Assembly (NCBI GenBank): GCA_902777385.1
Contig: CACYTP010000010.1
Coordinates: 1 to 64,000 of the forward strand
DNA: 64,000 bases
DNA from: an uncultured bacterium
Lineage (GTDB): Bacteria; Cyanobacteriota; Vampirovibrionia; Gastranaerophilales; Gastranaerophilaceae
Reading direction: 5' to 3'
The notes beneath the pieces are model-generated. The model was not told the origin of the DNA and made no database searches. It saw only the letters and a list, made by a program, of their open reading frames with translations. This document shows, one piece after another, positions 17,623 through 26,336 of this stretch. The position numbers and the translations under genes are program-made. Every line of letters starts with the position of its first letter. Position 1 is the first letter of the stretch.

Positions 17623-17697
17623 TAAAAATTTTTAACTAAATTTCTTTTTGAGGCTTTTAAGGTTATAATTTAAAGAGAATATAAGGAAATATAATAT

Positions 17698-17970
17698 ATG
17701 TTTTTAATAGCGTTAATTTTATTTGTAATAGCTGTGCTGGCTGTTTTATTTTTAATCAGACTGGATACAAAAGTTTCTGTTATATGTTTATTAGTTGTGC
17801 TATTAGGGGCTACAGGGTGGATTTGTACGAGTACTCCTGTAATGCATAAGCAGTTTTCAATTAATATCATAGAATATCTTATAAAAATTAACGATGACGG
17901 CTCTATGTCAACAACAAAACAAACTACTCAGACAGTGATACATAAAAAACAAAATGGAACTAATAAATGA
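17698..17970 (+). CDS. Small two-helix membrane protein, first gene of envelope operon
   Basis: The 90-residue product has two hydrophobic helices at about 1-20 and 27-44 and a polar, Thr/Lys-rich tail. No family is recognised. It overlaps the next gene by four bases, so it is translated with it. It opens a run of six genes on the plus strand (17698-23569) whose products all look membrane-bound or exported. Confidence 0.65.
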   Translation: MFLIALILFVIAVLAVLFLIRLDTKVSVICLLVVLLGATGWICTSTPVMHKQFSINIIEYLIKINDDGSMSTTKQTTQTVIHKKQNGTNK

Positions 17971-19013
17971 AAAAAATAATTACTACAATACTGGCTTTAA
18001 TATTTACGGCATTCAATGCAAGCTTTGCATATAGCGAATTGTTCTATCTGAAAAATGTTCGGGTAGATACTGTAAAACCTATGGTTACAGACAGTTATTA
18101 TTCCTATAATTACAACTTGGAGAAACAGGATCCTTATTACGGAAAATCGTATTCTGATTCTTCAAATTATGCGGTTGTTATTTTGCAACAGAGCGGTGAA
18201 AATGCCTTTTATTACTATCAATCAAATGGAAGTAAGAAGATAAGTAATGCTATATTAAAAAAGATAAAACGTAACGGAATTGTATATGAGGAGTCATATA
18301 ATTCAAATATTCTTTCGGTGTATGACAGATTGGCACAGGATTTGATTTCTGGTACATCAAATGCTAATCGTTATACCTTTGAAGAACCTATAACGTTGAA
18401 TAATCAAACTCAAGTGCAGCAACAACAAAGGCAGAGTTCTTTATATTCTCCAACTTCACTAAGGGGTGGTGTTGCTCATATTGATTCGGGAGCAAAGCTG
18501 AATGTCTATTTACAGACTTCCATAAATACGGCGACAGCTCAAAAGGGGGATCAGGTTATTGCGGTTTTGATGCAGGATTTGGTTTACAATGGGGTTGTAG
18601 TTTTTCCACAAGGAAGTTTAGTTTATGGTACGTTAACTAAGGCTGTTCATGCATCATACGGTTCAAGAAACGGCAAGGTTGTAATTCAGTTTAATCAAAT
18701 TGTTACTCCTGAAAATAAAACTTATGCAATATCTACTGATAAAGTTGATTTTGCGGTTGCAAATGATGGTAAGGTTAAATCAGTTGTGACGAGTGCTGCA
18801 ACCGGAGCAATAATTGGTGCATTAGGAGGCTTGTTATATGCCGCTCTATCTGGTGGTGATATTGGCAAGGCTACCGCAATAGGTGCAGGTGTAGGTGCAG
18901 GTACAGGTCTAGCTGGTGCTGCAATTGAACAGGGTGTAGATGCTGAAATTCCGTCATTCACAGAACTGGAATTAGTTTTAACTAAATCTGTAAATGTTAC
19001 GGTTAGTTATTAG
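17967..19013 (+). CDS. Secreted protein with FPxGS domain and glycine zipper
   Basis: The 348-residue product has a signal peptide (MKKIITTILALIFTAFNASFA), a Tyr/Ser-rich N-terminal region, a Gln-rich linker (QVQQQQRQSS) and a beta domain. That domain carries GDQVIAVLMQDLVYNGVVVFPQGSLVYGTL, a pattern I associate with TrbI/VirB10-type outer channel proteins, though the match is loose. Near the C-terminus comes a long glycine-zipper hydrophobic segment (AATGAIIGALGGLLYAALSG...AIGAGVGAGTGLAGAA) that could insert into a membrane. The beta domain resembles that in the protein at 55279-56151. It is the second gene of the envelope operon. Function is unknown; an outer-envelope anchor or channel component is plausible. 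Confidence 0.6.
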   Translation: MKKIITTILALIFTAFNASFAYSELFYLKNVRVDTVKPMVTDSYYSYNYNLEKQDPYYGKSYSDSSNYAVVILQQSGENAFYYYQSNGSKKISNAILKKIKRNGIVYEESYNSNILSVYDRLAQDLISGTSNANRYTFEEPITLNNQTQVQQQQRQSSLYSPTSLRGGVAHIDSGAKLNVYLQTSINTATAQKGDQVIAVLMQDLVYNGVVVFPQGSLVYGTLTKAVHASYGSRNGKVVIQFNQIVTPENKTYAISTDKVDFAVANDGKVKSVVTSAATGAIIGALGGLLYAALSGGDIGKATAIGAGVGAGTGLAGAAIEQGVDAEIPSFTELELVLTKSVNVTVSY

Positions 19014-19028
19014 GGTATTGAATAAAAG

Positions 19029-19694
19029 ATGAACAAAAGACTTATTACAATTGGATTTATTTTTTTTATGACAGCTGTTATAGCTAAGTCTTTGTTTGTC
19101 GCTTTCAACAGCATAAAGTTAGATGATTTTCATAAATCTGCTGTTATCTTTGTGATAGACGGTTCTGCATCAAATCAGAAAAAATTATCGGATGAAATAA
19201 AGTACATAAAGTCCTTGTGTGCGATATTAGATCCGGAGGATGCAGTAAAGATAATTAAAGCAGCGAACAGTTCTTATTTGATATTTGAAGGAACGCCTGC
19301 AGATTCGGCAGAAATTGGTAAATCGATTGAGGCGTTAAAAAGTAATAAAAAAGATTATACAACTTCATATGGAGAGGCTTTAAAAAAAGCTTTGGGTTAT
19401 ACATTGTCAATGAAAAAAGAAGGTTACAGACCATCGGTTGTTGTTATAGGTGATTTGGCTAATCAGGGTGTGATATCAAGACAATTAAATTGGGAAACAT
19501 TACCTAAAAATATAAAAGGTGTTCAAAAATATGTTCCTGAATTGGCAATGATGTTTTTGTATGCACCGCCTGAAAAATTGGATTTAGTCAAAACAAAATT
19601 GTCGCCTGTATTAGGCGAAACGAGGCTTGTTGTAGCAAATGAAGCTATGATAGACAAGTCAGACAGAAGATTTTTGAAAGCAATAGGACGATAA
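19029..19694 (+). CDS. Membrane-anchored von Willebrand A-like protein
   Basis: The 221-residue product has an N-terminal membrane anchor (about 4-24) and a von Willebrand A-like fold. The first metal-site motif DGSAS is present (Asp44, Ser46, Ser48), with TTSYGEAL as the likely second loop and VVVIGDLAN as the third. Such domains bind Mg2+ and partner proteins. It lies between the glycine-zipper protein and the polytopic membrane protein. A role as an adaptor in an envelope complex is an inference. Confidence 0.6.
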   Translation: MNKRLITIGFIFFMTAVIAKSLFVAFNSIKLDDFHKSAVIFVIDGSASNQKKLSDEIKYIKSLCAILDPEDAVKIIKAANSSYLIFEGTPADSAEIGKSIEALKSNKKDYTTSYGEALKKALGYTLSMKKEGYRPSVVVIGDLANQGVISRQLNWETLPKNIKGVQKYVPELAMMFLYAPPEKLDLVKTKLSPVLGETRLVVANEAMIDKSDRRFLKAIGR

Positions 19695-19706
19695 GGAGTA
19701 AAAATA

Positions 19707-21299
19707 ATGTCATTTACTATTATTACAAAGCAAGGTGAAAGAACTTTTACGGATAAGCAGTTGATAAATATCAGCTCAAAACCAGGTTATGATGTAATTG
19801 TTAATACGGGTTTCCCGTTTATGTTGACAGTTCAATATGATGAAAAGACTAACAGATGTTTACTTATAAACCAGTTCAATACAAAGAAATTTCTGTTTAA
19901 AGGTCAGCCTATTCCGGCGAGTTTGGAAGTTGATAAAATATGTAAGATTATGGCAGAAGGTTCTGATGAATTTATAACAATAAGAGTAGCTCCGTCACAA
20001 CAGACAGCAACTTCTTCCGCTATGTCTGAAGCTGATGTTATGGCATTATATGGTAATGATCCAAATGCGGGGGCAAAACTTGTTTTGGAAAAAAGAAAAA
20101 CAGATATAGAAAATGCAAGAGTAGCAATTATCAAGCAGATTGCAGCACCTATTAATAATTTTAAGAACAAGATTTCCATGAATTCAAAGGGTGGAATTGT
20201 ATTACATATTGCATTATTTCTTGCTTCTTTTGTGTGTGCGTTTGGTGTTTCAAATTATCTGACAGGTTTACCGTTGGCAGAGTCCGGCAGCGTTATTCAA
20301 ATGCCTACAAATATGAAATTAATATTTATATACGCTTTGATTGTGTACGGTGTAGGTCTTATATTGAAGCATGGAATATATCTGATTTTACAAAATAATG
20401 CTATGAGGCAGCCAATAAATAATTCTGTTGCAGAAAAGTTTATGGTTGTTTTGGCTTCTGTATTCTATATAGCAATATATCTGATAAATGTTTTATATTA
20501 TCTGACGCCGGATTCTATTCCGTTCTTTGCTGTATTTATCTCATTATTCTTTGTTGGTACTACAGTAACCTTATCGCTTGCTTGCGGATATTTTAAAAGT
20601 ATAAGCGTTCAGACAAGAGCAATGTTAGATGAATATGAGTACAGAGAAGATTTTGAACACGTTATTCACGATTATCAGCAGTGGATTGAAAGATTTATAA
20701 ACTCATTAAGTAAGACAAAACTAAATAACGTAAAGGATAAATTATTCTCATTACAGATAAAATCTATGGGAGAAACAATTTTGGGTATCCTGACAGCACC
20801 GTTTTTGGCTTATGGTGTATCAAATACTTTAGCTATGTGTTTCCCTGAGGCTGCAGGTTGGGTAAGAATTTCAGGATTAAGACTAAGCCCTGTATTTCTT
20901 GTGCTTGCTACGTTCTTAATCGTATTTGCATTTTTTGCATTTACAAACGGTTTTTTCTGTAATAAGAAAATACAGGCATCAAATGTTTTAAAACAGGACG
21001 GTTACAGCAATTATCTTCAGCACGGTGTTGAAATATACGGGTTAGAAGGTGCAAAGAAACTGGATACAGAAATGCGTCGTTCATTTATAATTGGTGTTGC
21101 TATTATCATAATTGAATTTTCAATGAACGTTTCATACTTTATGCAAAGTATTGGCGGTGATTTACAGGGAATGCTTTTGGCAGCCGTTGCGGCGTTGGTT
21201 CCTACTGCGTTGTTGATTGCAGAAACCTTTATGTTAAGTCAGACAAAATTTGAATCTTTCGCAAGTGAAAGTTTATTGGCAAAAGTAGATAAAGACTAA
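19707..21299 (+). CDS. Polytopic membrane protein with N-terminal cytoplasmic domain
   Basis: The 530-residue product starts with about 95 residues of beta-rich sequence (ERTFTDKQLINISSKPGYDV...KFLFKGQPIPASLEV) that could be a degenerate FHA-like fold; the conserved FHA Gly-Arg and Ser-His residues are not obvious. About eight membrane helices follow, in two groups (roughly residues 155-300 and 355-510), with a charged loop between them (YREDFEHVIHDYQQWIERF). I do not recognise a family. The stop overlaps the next start by one base, tying it to the TonB-like gene. It is the only polytopic protein of the operon and so the likely core. Confidence 0.6.
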   Translation: MSFTIITKQGERTFTDKQLINISSKPGYDVIVNTGFPFMLTVQYDEKTNRCLLINQFNTKKFLFKGQPIPASLEVDKICKIMAEGSDEFITIRVAPSQQTATSSAMSEADVMALYGNDPNAGAKLVLEKRKTDIENARVAIIKQIAAPINNFKNKISMNSKGGIVLHIALFLASFVCAFGVSNYLTGLPLAESGSVIQMPTNMKLIFIYALIVYGVGLILKHGIYLILQNNAMRQPINNSVAEKFMVVLASVFYIAIYLINVLYYLTPDSIPFFAVFISLFFVGTTVTLSLACGYFKSISVQTRAMLDEYEYREDFEHVIHDYQQWIERFINSLSKTKLNNVKDKLFSLQIKSMGETILGILTAPFLAYGVSNTLAMCFPEAAGWVRISGLRLSPVFLVLATFLIVFAFFAFTNGFFCNKKIQASNVLKQDGYSNYLQHGVEIYGLEGAKKLDTEMRRSFIIGVAIIIIEFSMNVSYFMQSIGGDLQGMLLAAVAALVPTALLIAETFMLSQTKFESFASESLLAKVDKD

Positions 21300-22264
21300 T
21301 GAATTTGAAATTAATATTACAAATATTGCTTATAGCGGCAATCATTTCGACTGTGTGTATTTGTATAACTAAACCTAAAATGCACAAGACTATTCTTGTA
21401 TATGATTCGGGTTATACCATTACTCCTGAAGAGGTTACAACCGAGGAAACCTACGATATAATGGAAATTCCTGAGCAGCCTCAGACAGAAACGGTTAAAA
21501 TGACTATTAATGAAAAAATTGATAATCAGATAGAACAGGAGAAAGCTCAGACTGTACAATACACTCAAAGTGTGAAAACTGAACCTGTGAAAGTTTCTTC
21601 CGGTGGTAAAGAGAACAGGAGTTCCGTAACTGTTACTCAGCAACAGATACCTTCAAGAGTTTCGCAAAATGTTACACCGCAAAAGCAGACTACAACAAGC
21701 TCTTATGCGGAACGTTTAATAGAGCAGACAGCGAAACCTCAGCAAAGAACTCAGACAGTCCAAAATACATATACTCCTGCTCCTGTAGCCTCAACTCATA
21801 AAACAGTTCAGTCCGCACCTGTCGGAAATAGTACGAAAATTGTTCAAAATCCTGTGCCGGTTCAGCGACCTGTGACTTCTGCACCGCAACCACGGCAGTT
21901 AACTGCTCAGGAGGAGGAAATAGCTTGGAATAAGTGGCGTTCCCGTTTACAAAACCAGATTATGAAAGATTCAAAATTGCCGACAGTTCCAAACGGTACT
22001 ATTTTTAAATTTGCGTTTACCGTTGACAAATACGGTAAAGTAACTAATGTGAAAACTTATTCGGCTAATCCTGCGTATACGCCTTATGCAATTCAATATA
22101 TTGCACCTGTGATAAGAGGATATCAGGGACATTCTATTCTGACGTTCCCGACCGGTTCAAGCAGAACAATAACTGATGTTACGGGTTCTTGGAAGGTTAC
22201 ATCAGGTGAAGCTAAATACAGTACACCTCACGATTATAATGATATAGAAAGGGTTACTCGTTAG
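21299..22264 (+). CDS. TonB-like membrane protein 1
   Basis: The 321-residue product has one N-terminal helix (LILQILLIAAIISTVCICI), a long Gln/Thr/Pro-rich spacer (residues about 40-200) and a C-terminal domain. That domain begins EEEIAWNKWRSRLQNQIMKDSKLPTVPNG and continues FKFAFTVDKYGKVTNVKTYSANPAYTPYAIQYI, like TonB C-terminal domains. TonB proteins span the periplasm to transmit motion from an inner-membrane motor. No ExbB or ExbD homologue is visible nearby. It overlaps the previous gene by one base. Confidence 0.65.
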   Translation: MNLKLILQILLIAAIISTVCICITKPKMHKTILVYDSGYTITPEEVTTEETYDIMEIPEQPQTETVKMTINEKIDNQIEQEKAQTVQYTQSVKTEPVKVSSGGKENRSSVTVTQQQIPSRVSQNVTPQKQTTTSSYAERLIEQTAKPQQRTQTVQNTYTPAPVASTHKTVQSAPVGNSTKIVQNPVPVQRPVTSAPQPRQLTAQEEEIAWNKWRSRLQNQIMKDSKLPTVPNGTIFKFAFTVDKYGKVTNVKTYSANPAYTPYAIQYIAPVIRGYQGHSILTFPTGSSRTITDVTGSWKVTSGEAKYSTPHDYNDIERVTR

Positions 22265-22273
22265 GTATTTAAT

Positions 22274-23569
22274 ATGTTTAAGTGTAAAGAATGCGGTTCA
22301 GAATATGATGTAAAACCAGATTTTTGTGATTGCGGTAATGATGTATTTGAGGAAGTTGCTGGAACAGTGAAAAAATCGACTCCGGTTGCTGTGCCTCGGA
22401 AAATATATAAGCAGGAAGAAAAAAAAACATACAGAAAAAAAACTTTTGAAGAGCAGTATCCTGAATTGGAAAGATTGCGAAACTCATTTGACCCTATATC
22501 AACTGTAATTTTTTTGTTACTTGTAATTTTAGGGCTTGGTGTATTATTTTTTGTAGGCAATCCTGATGAAACCGAAAAAAATAATCCGGATAAAAAAACT
22601 TCACAAGAGCCAGTACAAAATTTGAATATCCCGTCAATTGACACTTTTTGGGATAATTCTACTGTTGGAATTATAAATAATGAGAAATCTGCGGCACAAA
22701 AAGCTGCGAAAGAGCGTACACAAGGCTTGTCAGACGGTGATGCTCAGACAGTAAAACAGGAAAATGTTCAACCAAAAAATTTAATGCTTGCAAAAATTGA
22801 GAATACTTTAAATTCTCCAAATACGCCTGAGCCTGTACAACAAAATTCAGTTCCTGTTCAAACTGCTAAGAAACAGATAACTCAATCGCAAAAAGCCTTA
22901 ACTCCTCAACCGCAAAAGGTTTCTGCTCAGTCGCAAAAAACTGTAACTACCCAGCCAAAAACTCCTGCTAAAACTACAACAACTTCCCAAACGGGGAAAA
23001 AGAAAGATGTGGTTTCAGGTCTTGCTCAAATGTTCGGGGGTGGCAGTAATAATGCGGCACCTTCAATTCCGCAAAAGACACAGGCAATCGCAAACCAATC
23101 AAAATCAACTGCAAATAAGAGTACTGCAAGTCCAACTCAACAAAAAACAACGACTACAACTTCTCAGACAAAACAAACTCCGCAAACAACCGCGACTAAG
23201 CCTGTTCAGCAAACATCTTCCCAAAGTCAGGCTACACTAAGACCTAAAGCTACTATTGATACTCAGGCTTTACAACGTGAATTGTCAAATTATAAAGTTG
23301 GCTTGCGTAATACTATAGGCAGAAAAATTGATTTTGCAAATGTCGTTGGAGATGGGGAATGTGCAGTATCATTTAAAGTTGCTTCCAACGGTAAGCTCAC
23401 AAGCCGAACTTTCTCAAAACAATCATCTAATGTAACATTGAATGATGCGGTATATAGTGCTGTAATGGCTACCCCTAGTTATAATCCTCCGCCAAGCGGT
23501 TATAAGAACGAAACTATGACTTTGCGAATTCGTTTCTACAACGGTAATTTTGATATCTCTTTGAATTAA
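22274..23569 (+). CDS. Zinc-ribbon, membrane helix and TonB-like C-terminal protein 2
   Basis: The 431-residue product combines three parts. An N-terminal zinc ribbon comes first (MFKCKECGSEYDVKPDFCDC, ligands Cys4, Cys7, Cys18, Cys20). A single membrane helix (about 75-95) and a very long Gln/Thr/Pro/Lys spacer follow. The last part is a TonB-type C-terminal domain (YKVGLRNTIGRKIDFAN...CAVSFKVASNGKLTSRTFSKQSSNVTLNDAVYSAVMATP...YKNETMTLRIRF). A cytoplasmic zinc ribbon on a TonB-like protein is an unusual layout. It is the last gene of the envelope operon. Confidence 0.65.
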   Translation: MFKCKECGSEYDVKPDFCDCGNDVFEEVAGTVKKSTPVAVPRKIYKQEEKKTYRKKTFEEQYPELERLRNSFDPISTVIFLLLVILGLGVLFFVGNPDETEKNNPDKKTSQEPVQNLNIPSIDTFWDNSTVGIINNEKSAAQKAAKERTQGLSDGDAQTVKQENVQPKNLMLAKIENTLNSPNTPEPVQQNSVPVQTAKKQITQSQKALTPQPQKVSAQSQKTVTTQPKTPAKTTTTSQTGKKKDVVSGLAQMFGGGSNNAAPSIPQKTQAIANQSKSTANKSTASPTQQKTTTTTSQTKQTPQTTATKPVQQTSSQSQATLRPKATIDTQALQRELSNYKVGLRNTIGRKIDFANVVGDGECAVSFKVASNGKLTSRTFSKQSSNVTLNDAVYSAVMATPSYNPPPSGYKNETMTLRIRFYNGNFDISLN

Positions 23570-23695
23570 TAAAAGATTTTGTATTAGAGCCAAAAAAATT
23601 TTTATTTTTGCTTGAAACATTATAAAAACATTAAGGATTTAGGCTTTTTTAAAAATCTATATTATCATATTACTATAAGGAGAATTGTATAAAAA

Positions 23696-24745
23696 ATGGA
23701 ATATAAAGATTACTATGAAATATTGGGAGTAAAGCGTGATGCAAGTGAATCTGAGATAAAATCAGCATACAGAAAACTTGCAAGAAAATATCATCCGGAT
23801 GTAAATAAAACCAAAGAAGCAGAAGCAAAATTTAAAGATATAAATGAGGCTTATGAAGTTTTAGGTGATAAAAATAAACGACAGAGATATGATAGTCTGG
23901 GTGCTAATTGGCAGGGCGGTCAGAGTTATACTCCGCCTCCGGGTTTTGAAAACTTCGGTTTTGGTGGAAATGGTCAAGCCTATGAATTTAATTTTGGCGG
24001 TCAAAATATGGGCGGTTTTTCCGACTTCTTTAGTTCTTTGTTCGGTGATATGATGGGCGGAGCAGGTCACCAATCAAATATGGGCGGAATGAATTTTGGC
24101 GGATTTGATTTCGGCGGTATGGGCGGAGCTCAGCAACAACGTGCGTCCGCTCGGGGCAGAAAAAAAACGCAACAGGCTCAGACAGAAGATTTGAATATTA
24201 CTAAAACTCTTAACATAACGGCTCAGGATGTATTCAATCAGAAGCCTGTCAGTGTAAGTTTTACGGAAATTTCCAAGTGTACTCAGTGTCCGTCAGGTGG
24301 TGGATATTGCTCTGCTTGCGGCGGTACTGGTATTATTCATACACCAAAATCAATAAAGGTTAAAATACCGTTGGAGGTTAAAGCAGGTCAGAAAATCAGA
24401 TTAAAAGGTGAAGGAAAAGTCGATCAATTTGGACAAAAAGGTGATTTATTCCTTGTAATACAATATTGTGATAAAGAATATCAGGTAGATGGTGTAGATT
24501 TAACCAAGGATATTGAAATAACCCCTCCTGAAGCTGTGTTGGGCTGTAAAAAAGAAATTAAAACTTTGCATGGCAATATTGGTATAAAAATTCCGCCTAT
24601 GACTTCTACCGGCAAAATGTTGAGGCTAAAAAATCTCGGATTACCTCTAAAGTCAGGCGGATATGGAAATCTTAATGCCAGAATAAAAATTGTTCTGCCT
24701 GATAATATGACTCAGAAACAAATTGATTTATACAAAAAAATGTAA
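23696..24745 (+). CDS. DnaJ-like (Hsp40) co-chaperone with a single zinc module
   Basis: The 349-residue product starts with a J domain ([27 protein letters not shown] in KYHPDVNK) that activates Hsp70. A Gly/Phe-rich region with many GGM and FGG stretches follows, and then the C-terminal substrate domains. Classical DnaJ has four CxxCxGxG motifs; here only CTQC and CSACGGTG remain, enough for one zinc site. CbpA-type proteins have none, so this is an intermediate form. An AAGGAG site precedes the start. It is 126 bases after the envelope operon, possibly with its own promoter. Confidence 0.88.
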   Translation: MEYKDYYEILGVKRDASESEIKSAYRKLARKYHPDVNKTKEAEAKFKDINEAYEVLGDKNKRQRYDSLGANWQGGQSYTPPPGFENFGFGGNGQAYEFNFGGQNMGGFSDFFSSLFGDMMGGAGHQSNMGGMNFGGFDFGGMGGAQQQRASARGRKKTQQAQTEDLNITKTLNITAQDVFNQKPVSVSFTEISKCTQCPSGGGYCSACGGTGIIHTPKSIKVKIPLEVKAGQKIRLKGEGKVDQFGQKGDLFLVIQYCDKEYQVDGVDLTKDIEITPPEAVLGCKKEIKTLHGNIGIKIPPMTSTGKMLRLKNLGLPLKSGGYGNLNARIKIVLPDNMTQKQIDLYKKM

Positions 24746-24828
24746 CATAGAATATGCTGTGTTTATGCTTTTTTCTTGACAAAAATGTATAAAGCTAAGA
24801 CAATAGATTTACAGTAGGGGGAAGTGTC

Positions 24829-25932
24829 ATGGTAAAAGAAACATTTTTGCATGAAAAACATATTGCACTGGGTGCAAAGATGGTGGATTTTGCAGGCTGG
24901 CATATGCCTGTTCAATATTCAACCATTGTTGAAGAACACAATACAGTCAGAAATTCTGTAGGATTGTTTGATGTTTCTCACATGGGTGAAGTTTTTGTAT
25001 CAGGAAATGATGCTTTGGATTTTTTGCAAAAACTTGTTCCGCAAGATATTTCCAAGCTGAACTATGAAAAAGCTGTATATTGCCAATTGCCAAATAAGAA
25101 GGGCGGTTTAATTGATGATTTAATTATTTATAAAATGGGTATAAATTACTATCTGATAATTTGTAATGCATCAAGAGTTGACGATGATGTTAATTGGATG
25201 AGTGTTAACAGTTCAGGTTATGATGTAACTATTGATAATCAATCTCATAATTATTCTTTGCTTGCAATCCAAGGTCCAAAAGCTGATGAATTATTAAGAA
25301 CAATGGGGTTGGATACACAACAGGATTCTTTTACAATTAAATCTGCAAAAATTCTCGATTATAAAATTTTGGTATCAAGAACCGGTTATACGGGCGAGGA
25401 TGGTTATGAATTGCTTGTTAAAAATGAAATAGCTCCTGTGTTGTGGGATAGAATATTAGAATATGGAGAACCTTTTGGAATAAAGCCAATTGGACTTGGA
25501 GCAAGAGATACATTAAGACTGGAAGCTGCACTTCATTTGTACGGAAACGATTTAGATGAAGATACTACTCCTGTTGAAGCAGGTTTAAGCTGGTCCTTTG
25601 CGAAGGATAAAAAAGAAGATTATAACGGAAAATCAGTTATTATGGAGCAGCTTGCAAATGGCGGAAGGAAAAAACTTATCGCAATCAAAATGTTGGATAA
25701 GAATATCGCAAGACATGGATATGCAGTATTCTTTAATGGTGAAAAAGCAGGTATAGTTACAAGCGGATGTATTTCTCCTGTTTTAGGATGTAATATAGCC
25801 CTTGCTTATGTAAAGAATACTAAGGATATTTGCACAGGTACGGTTGTTCAAGTTATGATAAGAGAAAAATTACATGATGCCGAGGTCGTTAAAAAACCTT
25901 TCGTAAATAAGAACAATAAAATAAGGAATTAG
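24829..25932 (+). CDS. gcvT: Glycine cleavage system T protein (aminomethyltransferase)
   Basis: GcvT transfers the aminomethyl carbon from lipoyl-GcvH to tetrahydrofolate and releases ammonia. The 367-residue product has the start KETFLHEKHIALGAKMVDFAGWHMPVQY, VGLFDVSHMGEV, SRTGYTGEDGYEL and GARDTLRLEAALHLYGNDLDEDTTPVEAGLSW. GGGGG lies eight bases before the ATG. It is first in gcvT-gcvH-gcvPA. I looked for a glycine riboswitch in the 83-base upstream gap and saw none. Confidence 0.95.
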   Translation: MVKETFLHEKHIALGAKMVDFAGWHMPVQYSTIVEEHNTVRNSVGLFDVSHMGEVFVSGNDALDFLQKLVPQDISKLNYEKAVYCQLPNKKGGLIDDLIIYKMGINYYLIICNASRVDDDVNWMSVNSSGYDVTIDNQSHNYSLLAIQGPKADELLRTMGLDTQQDSFTIKSAKILDYKILVSRTGYTGEDGYELLVKNEIAPVLWDRILEYGEPFGIKPIGLGARDTLRLEAALHLYGNDLDEDTTPVEAGLSWSFAKDKKEDYNGKSVIMEQLANGGRKKLIAIKMLDKNIARHGYAVFFNGEKAGIVTSGCISPVLGCNIALAYVKNTKDICTGTVVQVMIREKLHDAEVVKKPFVNKNNKIRN

Positions 25933-25947
25933 TATAATAAGGAGACT

Positions 25948-26334
25948 ATGATGAGTATTACAGAAAAGATTTTATGTACAAAAACCCACGAATACATTTT
26001 AAAAAATGACGATAGTACTTATACGGTTGGTTTGACTGATTATGCTGTAGAACAGTTGGGTGATATTGTATTTTTAGAATTGCCTGAAAACGGTGTAAGT
26101 TTTTCGAAAGGGGATTCTTTTGCGGCAATAGAATCAGTAAAAGCTGCTTCTGAAATCTATATGCCAATCAGCGGCGAAGTTATTGATGTAAATACAGCAC
26201 TTGTAGAAGCACCTGAAACACTAAACGAGGATGTATATGAAAATGGTTGGCTTATAAAAATTAAAGCTACAGGAGATGCTTCTGAACAGGATGATTTATT
26301 AGAATACAGTGATTATAAAGAAGAAGTGGAATAA
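25948..26334 (+). CDS. gcvH: Glycine cleavage system H protein
   Basis: GcvH is the lipoyl carrier that shuttles the aminomethyl group between GcvP and GcvT. The 128-residue product has THEYILKNDDSTYTVGLTDYAVEQLGDIVF and the lipoylation segment ESVKAASEIYMPISG (Lys65). Start codons at 25948 and 25951 are both possible; GGAG at about 25940 fits the second slightly better. It is 15 bases after gcvT and two bases before gcvPA. Confidence 0.95.
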   Translation: MMSITEKILCTKTHEYILKNDDSTYTVGLTDYAVEQLGDIVFLELPENGVSFSKGDSFAAIESVKAASEIYMPISGEVIDVNTALVEAPETLNEDVYENGWLIKIKATGDASEQDDLLEYSDYKEEVE

Positions 26335-26336
26335 TA

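Noticed and set aside
24746-24828. Glycine riboswitch before gcvT
   Set aside because: The 83-base gap is too short for the usual form and shows none of its conserved stems.
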